NCBI GenBank assembly: GCA_035503975.1
Contig: DATJST010000302.1
Coordinates: 1-5,728 of the forward strand
Source of the DNA: DATJMJ01 sp035503975
GTDB taxonomy: Bacteria > Actinomycetota > Acidimicrobiia > Acidimicrobiales > Palsa-688
DNA: 5,728 bases
Direction: 5' to 3'
Of the stretch, positions 1 to 5,709 are shown piece after piece. The position numbers were made by a program, and so were the translations under genes. Positions within the stretch are counted from its first letter, which is position 1. Each line of letters starts with the position of its first letter. Below the pieces are notes generated by a model. It was not told the DNA's origin. It saw only the letters and a program-made list of their open reading frames with translations, and ran no database searches.

Positions 1-1
1 C

Positions 2-250
2 GTGCTCGCGGTGAGGGCAGAACGCAAGGCTGTGGGCGGGGAAGGGATGGAGATGCTCGTGAACGAGCGCCCGGCGGGCACCTTTACCCGCCAGCTCTTC
101 TTGGGCGAGATGCTCGACACAGACCACATCACGGCCGACTATTCCGCCGGCGTGCTCACCCTCACCATCCCCGTCGTCGAGGCGGCCAAGCCCCGCAAGC
201 TCGAGATCACGAGCCACGACACAGACCACCAGCTGAGCTCGGTCTCCTAG
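2..250 (+). CDS. Hsp20/alpha-crystallin small heat-shock protein, C-terminal part (5' end outside window)
   Basis: This is the last 82 codons of a small heat-shock protein, an ATP-independent holdase chaperone that forms cytoplasmic oligomers and keeps unfolding proteins soluble. The alpha-crystallin core is recognisable. It opens with a VRAERK strand, then has a TFTRQLFLGE stretch, and ends in the hallmark GVLTLTIPV strand followed by AKPRKLEI. In this family that tail carries the hydrophobic I/L-x-I/V contact for oligomer assembly; here KLEI occupies that place. The first visible codon is GTG, but it lies inside the conserved core, so the true start is upstream of the window. The stop is TAG at 248-250. 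The tail after LEI is short, polar and not conserved. No strong terminator follows; only a 5-bp stem (263-267 with 276-280) is seen. Family call is secure; gene name not assigned because bacteria often carry several paralogues. Confidence 0.93.
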   Translation: MLAVRAERKAVGGEGMEMLVNERPAGTFTRQLFLGEMLDTDHITADYSAGVLTLTIPVVEAAKPRKLEITSHDTDHQLSSVS

Positions 251-388
251 GAGCCAGCGCGGGGTGGGCTGCTTGCCACCTCTGCGGGGACCGAACGCCG
301 GCCGGCCCTCTAGCCTCGGAGCACGCCCCCGTCACCGCGGCACACCAGCAGCGGTGCCGGGGGCAGGTGCCCACCAGGAGCACGCCAA

Positions 389-931
389 ATGAGCCCTCGT
401 CGAAAGCCCGAGCGGCCCGGGGAAGAGCCCGAGCGCTTCAGCGACGCCCAGCGAGCCCGCATGGGCGCCCGTCAGGCCGATCAGGACCGGACCTTGGAGG
501 CAATGCACGCCCTGGAGGCGGCGCTTGCGGCCGCCGCCCCGGGGCGCCTCGAGGACTGGCAAGACGCGGTCAGTTCCGCCTTGGCCGTCCTCGACGACGC
601 CACCGCCGAGGAAGCGGCCAACGCCGAGCGCCCCGACAGCCTCCTCTCCGACATCGCCCACACCCAGCCCCGCCTTCGGAACCGGGTGCGCGGAGTACGC
701 CTCCAGTACCGGCAGTTACGTGAAGTCCTCCACTCGCTGAGGGCCGAGGTGAGCGGTCAGCGGGCGGCAGCCGTCGACTTTGCCGATCTCCGCCAACGCT
801 TGGCATGGGCATTGACAAGCCTGCGCTACCAGCGGGCGCGCGAATCTGACCTCATATACGAGGCTTACTTTGACGCCTTCAGGGCCGACTTACGAGAAGA
901 GGGAGCCGGGGGCGGGGAACGAGCGACTTAG
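389..931 (+). CDS. Helical protein of unknown function, 180 aa (possibly related to actinobacterial hemerythrin-like bundle proteins)
   Basis: The ATG at 389 is preceded by AGGAG at 376-380, eight bases upstream, which fixes this start. The product is soluble, with no signal peptide or membrane segment. Residues 1-30 are charged and probably disordered. Residues 31-75, 80-122 and 127-170 read as long amphipathic helices rich in Ala, Leu, Arg and Glu, consistent with a helical bundle. The pattern (LEALxxAL...W.DAV, then PRLxxRVxxLRxxYxxL, then LRYQRARESDLIYEAY) resembles from memory a group of actinobacterial proteins of unknown function that are distantly hemerythrin-like. Only three histidines are present (40, 91, 115), too few for a canonical di-iron hemerythrin site, so metal binding is doubtful. 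It follows the Hsp20 gene by 138 bp on the same strand, which may or may not mean co-transcription. Its stop (929-931) faces the end of the broken gene at 1002. Coding status is well supported; function is unknown. Confidence 0.82.
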   Translation: MSPRRKPERPGEEPERFSDAQRARMGARQADQDRTLEAMHALEAALAAAAPGRLEDWQDAVSSALAVLDDATAEEAANAERPDSLLSDIAHTQPRLRNRVRGVRLQYRQLREVLHSLRAEVSGQRAAAVDFADLRQRLAWALTSLRYQRARESDLIYEAYFDAFRADLREEGAGGGERAT

Positions 932-1001
932 CTCGTAGTGCCGAGCCCGTGCACCAGCAGCTCGCCGCGGGCACCCTCCCGCAGCGCAAGGCCGGATGAA
1001 A

Positions 1002-1629
1002 TTATCCCCCGAGCACGTGCAAGGGGGCGGCGCCCGCGCTCGTGGTGAGGGCCAGCGGCGACTCGCAGCCCCCGATGTACTTGATGTAGTAGCTGTACGC
1101 GTTCACTACCGGCTCGAACAGGTTGGTCAATTGGTCCGAGTAACGCACGGCCCGGACGACGCCATCGGGGCAGGCCTGGAGGAAGGTGCCGCTCTCTAGC
1201 TGGTCCTGCTTGGCCTTGAAAAAAGAAGGTGTTCTGCTCGTCCCACTTGGTCCAGGTCGCCAGGTCAGGGTGGGCGACGCCGAGGTCGCTGGTGCGAAGC
1301 TTGTTCAACAGGTCCACGTGCTGTTGCTCGGTGAGGCCGCTGCCGTCGGGGTTGGTGATCGAGACCATGTCGGCGTCGCCGGTGACCGGTTGCCAGTTGC
1401 CCACGGGCGTCGTGCCGTCCGTTGCCATTTCCTGTACCTGGACCTGGTAGACACGCCCGGGCTGTGGCTGGAGCCGGGGCAGGCCGGCAAGGGCGACGTC
1501 TTCCAGCGCACCTCGATCGCATCCGGGCCCGGATGGCTTACCGCACTGTCACTTCGCGCCCTGTCTTCGGCGCCCAAAGGTCAGCTGGGCCAATCGCGGA
1601 GCCAAACGCGGAGCCAAACGCGGAGCCAT
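1002..1629 (-). pseudogene. Frame-broken gene of unknown function (about 208 codons if three single-base shifts are repaired)
   Basis: The coding signal lies on the minus strand and moves between frames. From an ATG at 1629 one frame gives MAPRLAPRLAPRLAQLTFG. Near 1573-1578 it moves to a frame reading GAEDRARSDSAVSHPG then DAIEVRWKTSPL. Near 1483-1490 it moves again to GLPRLQPQPGRVYQVQVQE, which continues through MATDGTTPVG to KWDEQNTFF. At the A6 tract 1219-1224 (T6 in the gene) it moves to KAKQDQLESGTFLQACPDG, continuing with VNAYSYYIKYIGGCESPLA and ending at TAA (1004-1002). Each change is a single base beside a short homopolymer, and all segments have G/C-rich third positions. The longest undisturbed frame, 1428-928, is only partly real: after the A6 tract its translation becomes Arg/Pro-rich nonsense. 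I recognise no family. The EVRWK...VYQVQVQ part looks like beta strands, perhaps a fibronectin-III-like fold. No membrane segment is evident. Decay and sequencing error are both possible. The last two segments are the firmest; the 1629 start is tentative. Confidence 0.62.
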
Positions 1630-1630
1630 A
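1595..1630. repeat. Three tandem copies of a 12-bp unit
   Basis: The unit cgcggagccaaa occurs at 1595-1606 and 1607-1618 exactly, and at 1619-1630 with one change (ending ata). On the minus strand it encodes the peptide repeat APRL three times at the proposed N-terminus of the broken gene. Because the unit is four codons long, changes in copy number would keep the reading frame. The third copy forms one arm of the adjacent hairpin. Confidence 0.9.
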
Positions 1631-1650
1631 GCGCCCCTCGTGGCTCCGCG
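1619..1650 (-). promoter_or_regulatory. Perfect 10-bp hairpin enclosing a candidate ribosome binding site and start codon
   Basis: The arms cgcggagcca (1619-1628) and tggctccgcg (1641-1650) are exact inverted copies separated by 12 bases. Read on the minus strand, the loop contains GAGGGG (complement of 1634-1639), four bases before an ATG at 1629-1627. The A of that ATG is in the loop and the TG is in the stem. If this is the start of the broken gene, the folded RNA would hold the start region and could limit translation. The two neighbouring tandem copies also contain the downstream arm, so three alternative pairings with the single upstream arm are possible. No T-run follows, so a simple terminator is less likely. 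The sequence symmetry is certain; the role is inferred. Confidence 0.45.
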
Positions 1651-1910
1651 GCAGGTCACCGGCCATGGCCATGGGCGCCCCTTGGCAAGGTCGACCTCGT
1701 ACGGCATGGGTGGGGGGCGGGCGCCCTACCAGTTTTGCTCAGAGCGCCGGGCGCCTGACAAGGCGCAAACCGCGAAGATTTGGCAAAACCGGAAAGACGC
1801 GCGCACAACCGGCAGGTCCCGTGCCCGGCAGTGGCCGTGCTTGCCTTGTTCCCCTCCTCAGGGCCTGCCATCAGCTCAGATCCTTACTCCGGCTCTGTCA
1901 AGCGCCGATA
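1651..1910. other. Divergent intergenic region without a recognisable gene
   Basis: This stretch separates the 5' end of the minus-strand broken gene from the plus-strand cyclic-di-GMP gene and should contain promoters for both. The plus-strand frame is open through it, but its translation (rich in Arg, Pro and Ser, with no domain) is unlike the protein that follows. Small symmetries are present: ggccatggcc at 1661-1670, an odd palindrome around gcgccgggcgc near 1745-1755, and GTTTTGC (1732-1738) facing GCAAAAC (1783-1789). I see no -35/-10 pair with good spacing that I would call. Confidence 0.5.
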
Positions 1911-1917
1911 AAGGTGG
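1911..1917 (+). promoter_or_regulatory. Ribosome binding site that decides the start of the CHASE-GGDEF-EAL gene
   Basis: AAGGTGG lies four bases before the ATG at 1922. The open frame runs back to 1640, but the residues it would add have no signal sequence, domain or plausible composition. The protein that starts at 1922 has a short charged N-terminus directly before its first membrane segment, as expected for this class. Confidence 0.7.
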
Positions 1918-1921
1918 ACGA

Positions 1922-4321
1922 ATGGCAGAAGCAGCTGTTGAAAGAGGGCAACAGCCCGAACCGGACGCGGCCCGCCGCCGCTTGGCCGTGCGCGTGACGC
2001 CGGTGCTGCTCCTCGGCGGGCTCGTGATGGCGGTCGCCACTGGGACCTACACGTACCATTCGAACGAATCGCGGGCGAAGACGTCGTTTCACGAAAACGC
2101 CAGTTCACTGGCCTCCTCGCTAGCCACGGCTCTGCAGCGCGACGAGGATCTCGTCGTCTCGCAAGAGGGCATGCTGGAGGCCTTCCCTAATATGACCAAC
2201 GGGCAGTACCGCGTCGCGGTCGCTGCTGCAGATCTCGCTCACCGGTACCCGGGTGGTGCCGGTTTCGACTACGTCGAGCGAGTGCCCGCCAGTCAACTCG
2301 TCTCTTTCGCGATAAAGCAGTCAGCCGACCCAATAGAAGGCGTGCCCGTGCCCTACCCGGCGGCGTTCCAGCCGCTACCGATCGGCGTTCGGGCGCAATA
2401 CTGCCTGACACGTCTCGGCGTAAGAACGGTCTCCGCCGGTTACGAGATCGGGCTGTCGTTCTATGACTTTTGCGCCCGGGTGCCGGGGGTCAGGTTCCCG
2501 GCTGTCCTAGCGGAGGCAACTTCGACGGCGAGTATGCAGATTGCCCCGCCGGTCACGGACCTCCCGGGCATCTTTTACATGGTCGCACCCGTTTACCGGC
2601 ACGGCGTTCGTCCAACGACCGTGAAAGCTCGCCTGGCGCAAGTTGAGGGGTGGGCGCTGGGGACCTTTAGCGGTACCGAGACTCTGACGAGCGTGCTGGG
2701 CCAGGAGCGGGGCTTCAGCCTCGAACTGAGGTACAGCGGAGGAGGCTCCGCCCCAGTGCTCGTAGCATCGGTTGGCCTGGCTCACGGCAGCTCACGTTAC
2801 TCAGCCACATTAGATGTGAACGCGAAAGAGCATTGGGACCTGTCGGTCACGGGTAACGCCTCCGCCAGCATTAACCAGCCTCTACTGATGGGCCTGTTGA
2901 TGTTCGCGATCGCGCTCCTGTTGTTCGTGCTCGTCCGGTCCCTCGCCACATCGCGACTGCGCGCGCTGCTCTTAGTGGACGAGCGGACCCGCGAGGTGCG
3001 CTACCAGGCCTTCCACGACTCCCTGACGGGGCTGCCAAACCGTGATCTCATCATTGACCGGGCCGGGCAGATGTTGTCCCGAGCAACTCGCGAAGGCATA
3101 GATGTGGGCGTGTTGTTCATAGACCTCGACAATTTCAAGGAGATCAACGACACCTTCGGGCATGAGACAGGCGACCAGCTGCTCAGAGCCGTCGGGGACA
3201 GGCTCTCCAAGGCCGTCAGGCCAGGTGACAGCGTGGGCCGCTTGGGCGGAGACGAGTTCGTCATACTGGTACAAGGAGACGTGCTCGAAGCAGGCCCTGT
3301 GCTCGTCGCCGAACGCGTGCTGGAGGTACTAGCCGAGCCGTTCGTGCTGCCGAGCATAGAGCACACCCCGCTCATGGTTCGCGCCAGCATCGGCGTAACG
3401 ATCGGCGCGCGTGCCGACGTTGGCGACCTCCTGCGAGATGCGGACGTGGCCCTGTACCAAGCGAAGCAAGAAGGCAAAGGCCGCTATGTGCTTTTCGAGC
3501 CACAGATGCAGCTTGCAGTTCAGGAGCGTGTGGCGCTGGAGATGGATCTGCGGTTGGGCCTGTCCGAAGGACAGCTGTTCGTCGAGTACCAACCAATATT
3601 CGACGTGAACACGCTTCACATGACCGGCGTCGAGGCACTCGTCCGCTGGCAGCATCCCACCCGGGGCCTGATCGGCCCGGACCGCTTCATCCCGGTAGCC
3701 GAAGCCAGTGGGCTCATAAACGCGGTGGGCAACTTCGTGCTGAAGGAAAGTTGCCGTCAGGCGGCGGCCTGGGCCGCGATGGGAAAGCCTCTGACATTGG
3801 CCATAAATATCTCTGGCAGGCAGCTGCAGTCCTCCAGCTTGACTGGAGAGATCGCTGCTGCTCTTCAGGAAAGCCATCTCGACCCGACGCTGTTGACGCT
3901 CGAGCTGACCGAGACCGTGCTGATGAGTGATGTCGAGCGCACGCTGCTCCGGCTCCAGGACCTGAAGGACCTAGGCATCAAGCTGGCCATCGATGATTTC
4001 GGGACCGGGTACTCGTCACTTTCGTACTTGCGCCGTTTCCCAGTCGACGCATTGAAAATCGATCGCTCCTTTATCTCCGGCATCGCACGCTCGCCAGAGG
4101 CTCACGCTCTTATGCACGCGCTCGTACAGCTCGGCAACACTCTTGGGCTCACCGTTTACGCAGAGGGCATAGAGGACGAGGCGCAGTTGTCGCAGCTCCA
4201 GCGCGAGCATTGCGATCTCGGTCAGGGGTTTTATTACTCCCGCCCTCTGTCTGCCGCGGCGCTCGAGGCACAACTGGGCCGGCAGGAGCCTTTGGCGCGC
4301 GGGAACGCTAGGTCAGCCTAA
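1922..4321 (+). CDS. Membrane cyclic-di-GMP synthase/phosphodiesterase with CHASE sensor (CHASE-GGDEF-EAL), 799 aa
   Basis: This protein should sense an extracytoplasmic cue and set the level of cyclic di-GMP. Order: short basic N-terminus, membrane segment about 25-45, outside CHASE-type sensor about 70-270 (GAGFDYVERV at 112-121, FYMVAPVYR at 218-226), second membrane segment about 321-342, a short linking helix, GGDEF about 360-525, and EAL about 545-785. The GGDEF domain has DSLTGLPNR at 366-374, the metal-binding position D401, N409 and D418, an intact GGDEF at 442-446, and an RPGD inhibitory I-site at 433-436, exactly five residues ahead. The EAL domain keeps E571-A-L, N629, E661, D691-D692 in DDFGTGYSSL, K712, D714 and E748, all expected for an active phosphodiesterase. 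Both activities therefore look possible. Net direction cannot be told from sequence. It is monocistronic as far as seen, followed by hairpins. Confidence 0.95.
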   Translation: MAEAAVERGQQPEPDAARRRLAVRVTPVLLLGGLVMAVATGTYTYHSNESRAKTSFHENASSLASSLATALQRDEDLVVSQEGMLEAFPNMTNGQYRVAVAAADLAHRYPGGAGFDYVERVPASQLVSFAIKQSADPIEGVPVPYPAAFQPLPIGVRAQYCLTRLGVRTVSAGYEIGLSFYDFCARVPGVRFPAVLAEATSTASMQIAPPVTDLPGIFYMVAPVYRHGVRPTTVKARLAQVEGWALGTFSGTETLTSVLGQERGFSLELRYSGGGSAPVLVASVGLAHGSSRYSATLDVNAKEHWDLSVTGNASASINQPLLMGLLMFAIALLLFVLVRSLATSRLRALLLVDERTREVRYQAFHDSLTGLPNRDLIIDRAGQMLSRATREGIDVGVLFIDLDNFKEINDTFGHETGDQLLRAVGDRLSKAVRPGDSVGRLGGDEFVILVQGDVLEAGPVLVAERVLEVLAEPFVLPSIEHTPLMVRASIGVTIGARADVGDLLRDADVALYQAKQEGKGRYVLFEPQMQLAVQERVALEMDLRLGLSEGQLFVEYQPIFDVNTLHMTGVEALVRWQHPTRGLIGPDRFIPVAEASGLINAVGNFVLKESCRQAAAWAAMGKPLTLAINISGRQLQSSSLTGEIAAALQESHLDPTLLTLELTETVLMSDVERTLLRLQDLKDLGIKLAIDDFGTGYSSLSYLRRFPVDALKIDRSFISGIARSPEAHALMHALVQLGNTLGLTVYAEGIEDEAQLSQLQREHCDLGQGFYYSRPLSAAALEAQLGRQEPLARGNARSA

Positions 4322-4327
4322 GCACCT

Positions 4328-4342
4328 GGCCCCACCGGGGCC
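4328..4342 (+). terminator. Short GC hairpin just after the cyclic-di-GMP gene (weak terminator candidate)
   Basis: Arms ggcccc (4328-4333) and ggggcc (4337-4342) pair perfectly across a three-base loop, seven bases after the stop codon. The following bases are T-containing (cggcgtcttgttc) but are not a true T-run. Such weak or U-poor hairpins are common after genes in high-GC actinobacteria, so a termination role is plausible but not proven. Confidence 0.4.
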
Positions 4343-4386
4343 CGGCGTCTTGTTCGCCCCTGGCTGCACCCGCCACCCGGAGCTCA

Positions 4387-4410
4387 CCCGAAACTCCGCT
4401 GTGTTTCGGG
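4387..4410 (+). terminator. Perfect 8-bp hairpin between the cyclic-di-GMP gene and the small protein gene
   Basis: Arms cccgaaac (4387-4394) and gtttcggg (4403-4410) are exact inverted copies with an eight-base loop. It sits 66 bp after the upstream stop and 155 bp before the downstream start. There is no T-run, so it may be a U-poor terminator, an RNA-end stabiliser, or, since it is symmetric, a protein binding site. Confidence 0.4.
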
Positions 4411-4564
4411 GTGGGTTCCGGGCTTTCCCTGGTGACGGCGGCCTCCGGACCGGACAATAGGGCCCAGGCGCAGCGCCCAGGTGGGGCAACCGCTCAGCCG
4501 ACCACCACCGGACCGCGCCTTCCCTCAACGGTCAGCCGTAAGACGCGACCCGAAAGGACTGGCC

Positions 4565-4759
4565 ATGAACGCCAAGAAGACCCTCTTCCCCCTTGTTACT
4601 CCGGGCGGTGTCGCCGCCGCCCTCTTCGGGGCTCATGCTGTGAAGTGGCACTGGCCGTCTGAGGCGTTCGAGCGACCGAAGCTCGTCCGGCGCATGAAGC
4701 AGTTGTTCGCCGCCTCGCTCCTCGGGCGCGGGGTGAAGCTCGTGACCGCGGCTCGCTGA
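4565..4759 (+). CDS. Small basic protein of unknown function, 64 aa
   Basis: The ATG at 4565 follows AAAGGA at 4553-4558 by six bases, a good ribosome binding site, and the stop is TGA at 4757-4759. The open frame extends back to a GTG at 4481, but that extension is proline- and arginine-rich and lacks a better ribosome site. Residues 7-25 (LFPLVTPGGVAAALFGAHA) are hydrophobic enough to dip into or sit at a membrane. The middle (KWHWPSEAFERPK) is aromatic and charged, and the C-terminal half (LVRRMKQLFAASLLGRGVK) could form a basic amphipathic helix. I do not recognise a family. The ribosome site, well-ordered composition and absence of a convincing overlapping gene support a real small protein. 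It converges on the hydrolase gene with 16 bp between stops. Confidence 0.6.
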   Translation: MNAKKTLFPLVTPGGVAAALFGAHAVKWHWPSEAFERPKLVRRMKQLFAASLLGRGVKLVTAAR

Positions 4760-4775
4760 AGCGCGGTTGCCGACG

Positions 4776-5603
4776 CTAGCCGCGTGCGGCGTCGCGCCCT
4801 CTTGTTTGGGCAAGCTGCCGAAGTTGTCGTTCATGCACACCGGGCAGCCAATCGAGCGTGCCCGATTGGCCGACCCGCGGGTCGATGGCGGCACCGTCGT
4901 CACGCAAGGCGTGCACGTACGCGCGGTCCTGTTCGATCCGTGCGTGCACTTCGGCAGCTCCGCCGACGGACCCGTGGCCGGGGATGACAACGTCGGCGTC
5001 GCCCGCCATGCCCTCGAGCAGCTGCAGCGCGGCGAGGTAGTCCTCGACCGGGTCAGCGGCGCCACTCAAGTCGAGCATCGGGACCAGGACATCAGAAAGC
5101 ATGTCACCGGCGACAAGAACACCGCGCTCTTCGACCAACAGCGACGCATGGCCCGGAGCATGCGCCTGGTGCTCGATGATCCGGACCTCAGGGCCATCCC
5201 AAGGCACGCGCACAGTTCCTTGGGGCAGACCGGCGATGAGGCCGAGTAGGTCCAGCGGCACCTGCTCGACGATGTCCGGCGGTATGAGCTGGGCGACGCG
5301 GGACTTCGCGTTCGCGCTCGACAGACGGTCTCGGACAGTGGCTGCGCAGCCGGCCGTGCCGTGGCGAGGCGCGGCACCGAGCTCGATGTGCCAGAGCAGG
5401 TGGTCCCAGTGCGGGTGCGTAGAGAACCCTGCCACCACGGCCTGGCCCAATTCGCAAAGGTCGTTCGCCAGGCACGCCATTTCGGAGCCTCGTACCCCGG
5501 CGTCGATAAGCAGCACACCGGCCTCGCCGTGCACGACAACGGCGTTGCTCTGGCAGAACGTGCTCTCGTGGACCCGCACGTCCTCCGCGACCTGCCTCAG
5601 CAT
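4776..5603 (-). CDS. MBL-fold metallo-hydrolase, 275 aa
   Basis: A cytoplasmic metallo-beta-lactamase-fold hydrolase, expected to bind two metal ions (usually zinc) and hydrolyse an ester, thioester, lactone or similar bond. The N-terminal beta strands (SNAVVVHGEAGVLLIDAG, 19-36) lead to the core motif STHPHWDH (61-68), supplying H63, H65, D67 and H68. H152 in HAPGHA, the bridging D167 in VAGDML and H210 in IPGHGS complete the usual ligand set, so the enzyme looks active. The region between 85 and 135 probably forms the substrate-binding insertion. There is no signal peptide, which argues against a periplasmic antibiotic-degrading enzyme. The ATG at 5603 is preceded by GGGAGAA (complement of 5609-5615), five bases away. 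It is transcribed away from a gene at the right edge, with a palindromic operator between. Substrate is not predictable; the family is firm. Confidence 0.93.
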   Translation of the reverse strand: MLRQVAEDVRVHESTFCQSNAVVVHGEAGVLLIDAGVRGSEMACLANDLCELGQAVVAGFSTHPHWDHLLWHIELGAAPRHGTAGCAATVRDRLSSANAKSRVAQLIPPDIVEQVPLDLLGLIAGLPQGTVRVPWDGPEVRIIEHQAHAPGHASLLVEERGVLVAGDMLSDVLVPMLDLSGAADPVEDYLAALQLLEGMAGDADVVIPGHGSVGGAAEVHARIEQDRAYVHALRDDGAAIDPRVGQSGTLDWLPGVHERQLRQLAQTRGRDAARG

Positions 5604-5664
5604 TTGGCTTCTCCCGCTTTTGCCGTGAAGTCGCCTGACGTTAGAAAGCGGATGCGAAACGCTA

Positions 5665-5680
5665 TCACAACCGGTTGTGA
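5665..5680. promoter_or_regulatory. 16-bp perfect palindromic operator between divergent genes
   Basis: The sequence tcacaaccggttgtga is its own exact reverse complement. It lies 61 bp upstream of the hydrolase start and 29 bp upstream of the right-edge gene start, so a dimeric regulator bound here could control both. Size and symmetry fit TetR-, MarR- or GntR-type operators. On the minus strand its TTGTGA half is at about the right distance to act as a -35 element for the hydrolase (possible weak -10 TTCTAA, complement of 5641-5646, 18 bases downstream). Confidence 0.72.
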
Positions 5681-5682
5681 GC

Positions 5683-5688
5683 TACAAT
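5683..5688 (+). promoter_or_regulatory. Candidate -10 box (TACAAT) for the right-edge gene
   Basis: TACAAT differs from the consensus TATAAT at one base. It lies 21 bp before the start codon at 5710 and two bases after the palindrome, which would thus occupy the -35/-10 spacer. No clear -35 hexamer is seen about 17 bases upstream (near 5660-5665). The arrangement fits an autorepressed promoter with a short leader. Confidence 0.45.
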
Positions 5689-5709
5689 CGGTCGTCGGAC
5701 TGGAGGCCA

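Noticed and set aside
338..359. 6-bp hairpin (cggcac / gtgccg) before the helical protein gene
   Set aside because: Short stem with a 10-base loop, expected by chance in such GC-rich DNA; no supporting context for a riboswitch or terminator.
367..723. Plus-strand frame of 118 codons overlapping the helical protein
   Set aside because: Arg/Pro-rich out-of-frame translation; the frame starting at 389 has the ribosome site and ordered helical sequence.
1186..1758. Plus-strand open frame of 190 codons across the broken gene
   Set aside because: It is antisense to segments whose minus-strand codons show clear G/C third-position bias and sensible protein; the plus-strand product has no recognisable feature.
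1732..1789. Inverted repeat GTTTTGC / GCAAAAC in the divergent intergenic region
   Set aside because: Only 7 bp with a 44-base gap and no flanking duplication or transposase; not enough for a mobile element or operator call.
1640..1921. N-terminal extension of the cyclic-di-GMP protein in the same open frame (94 extra residues)
   Set aside because: No ribosome site near 1640, no domain or signal, Arg/Pro-rich composition; the start at 1922 has AAGGTGG and leads directly to a membrane segment.
3329..3877. Minus-strand open frame of 182 codons inside the cyclic-di-GMP gene
   Set aside because: Shadow of the GGDEF-EAL coding frame, which retains all catalytic motifs; long antisense frames are common in GC-rich DNA.
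4767..5249. Plus-strand open frame opposite the hydrolase
   Set aside because: Shadow of the MBL-fold gene, whose metal ligands and ribosome site are intact on the other strand.
5066..5628. Other long frames on both strands over the hydrolase 5' half (for example plus 5101-5628 and minus 5539-5066)
   Set aside because: Arg/Ser/Pro/Thr-rich low-information products in alternative frames of the same GC-rich coding region.
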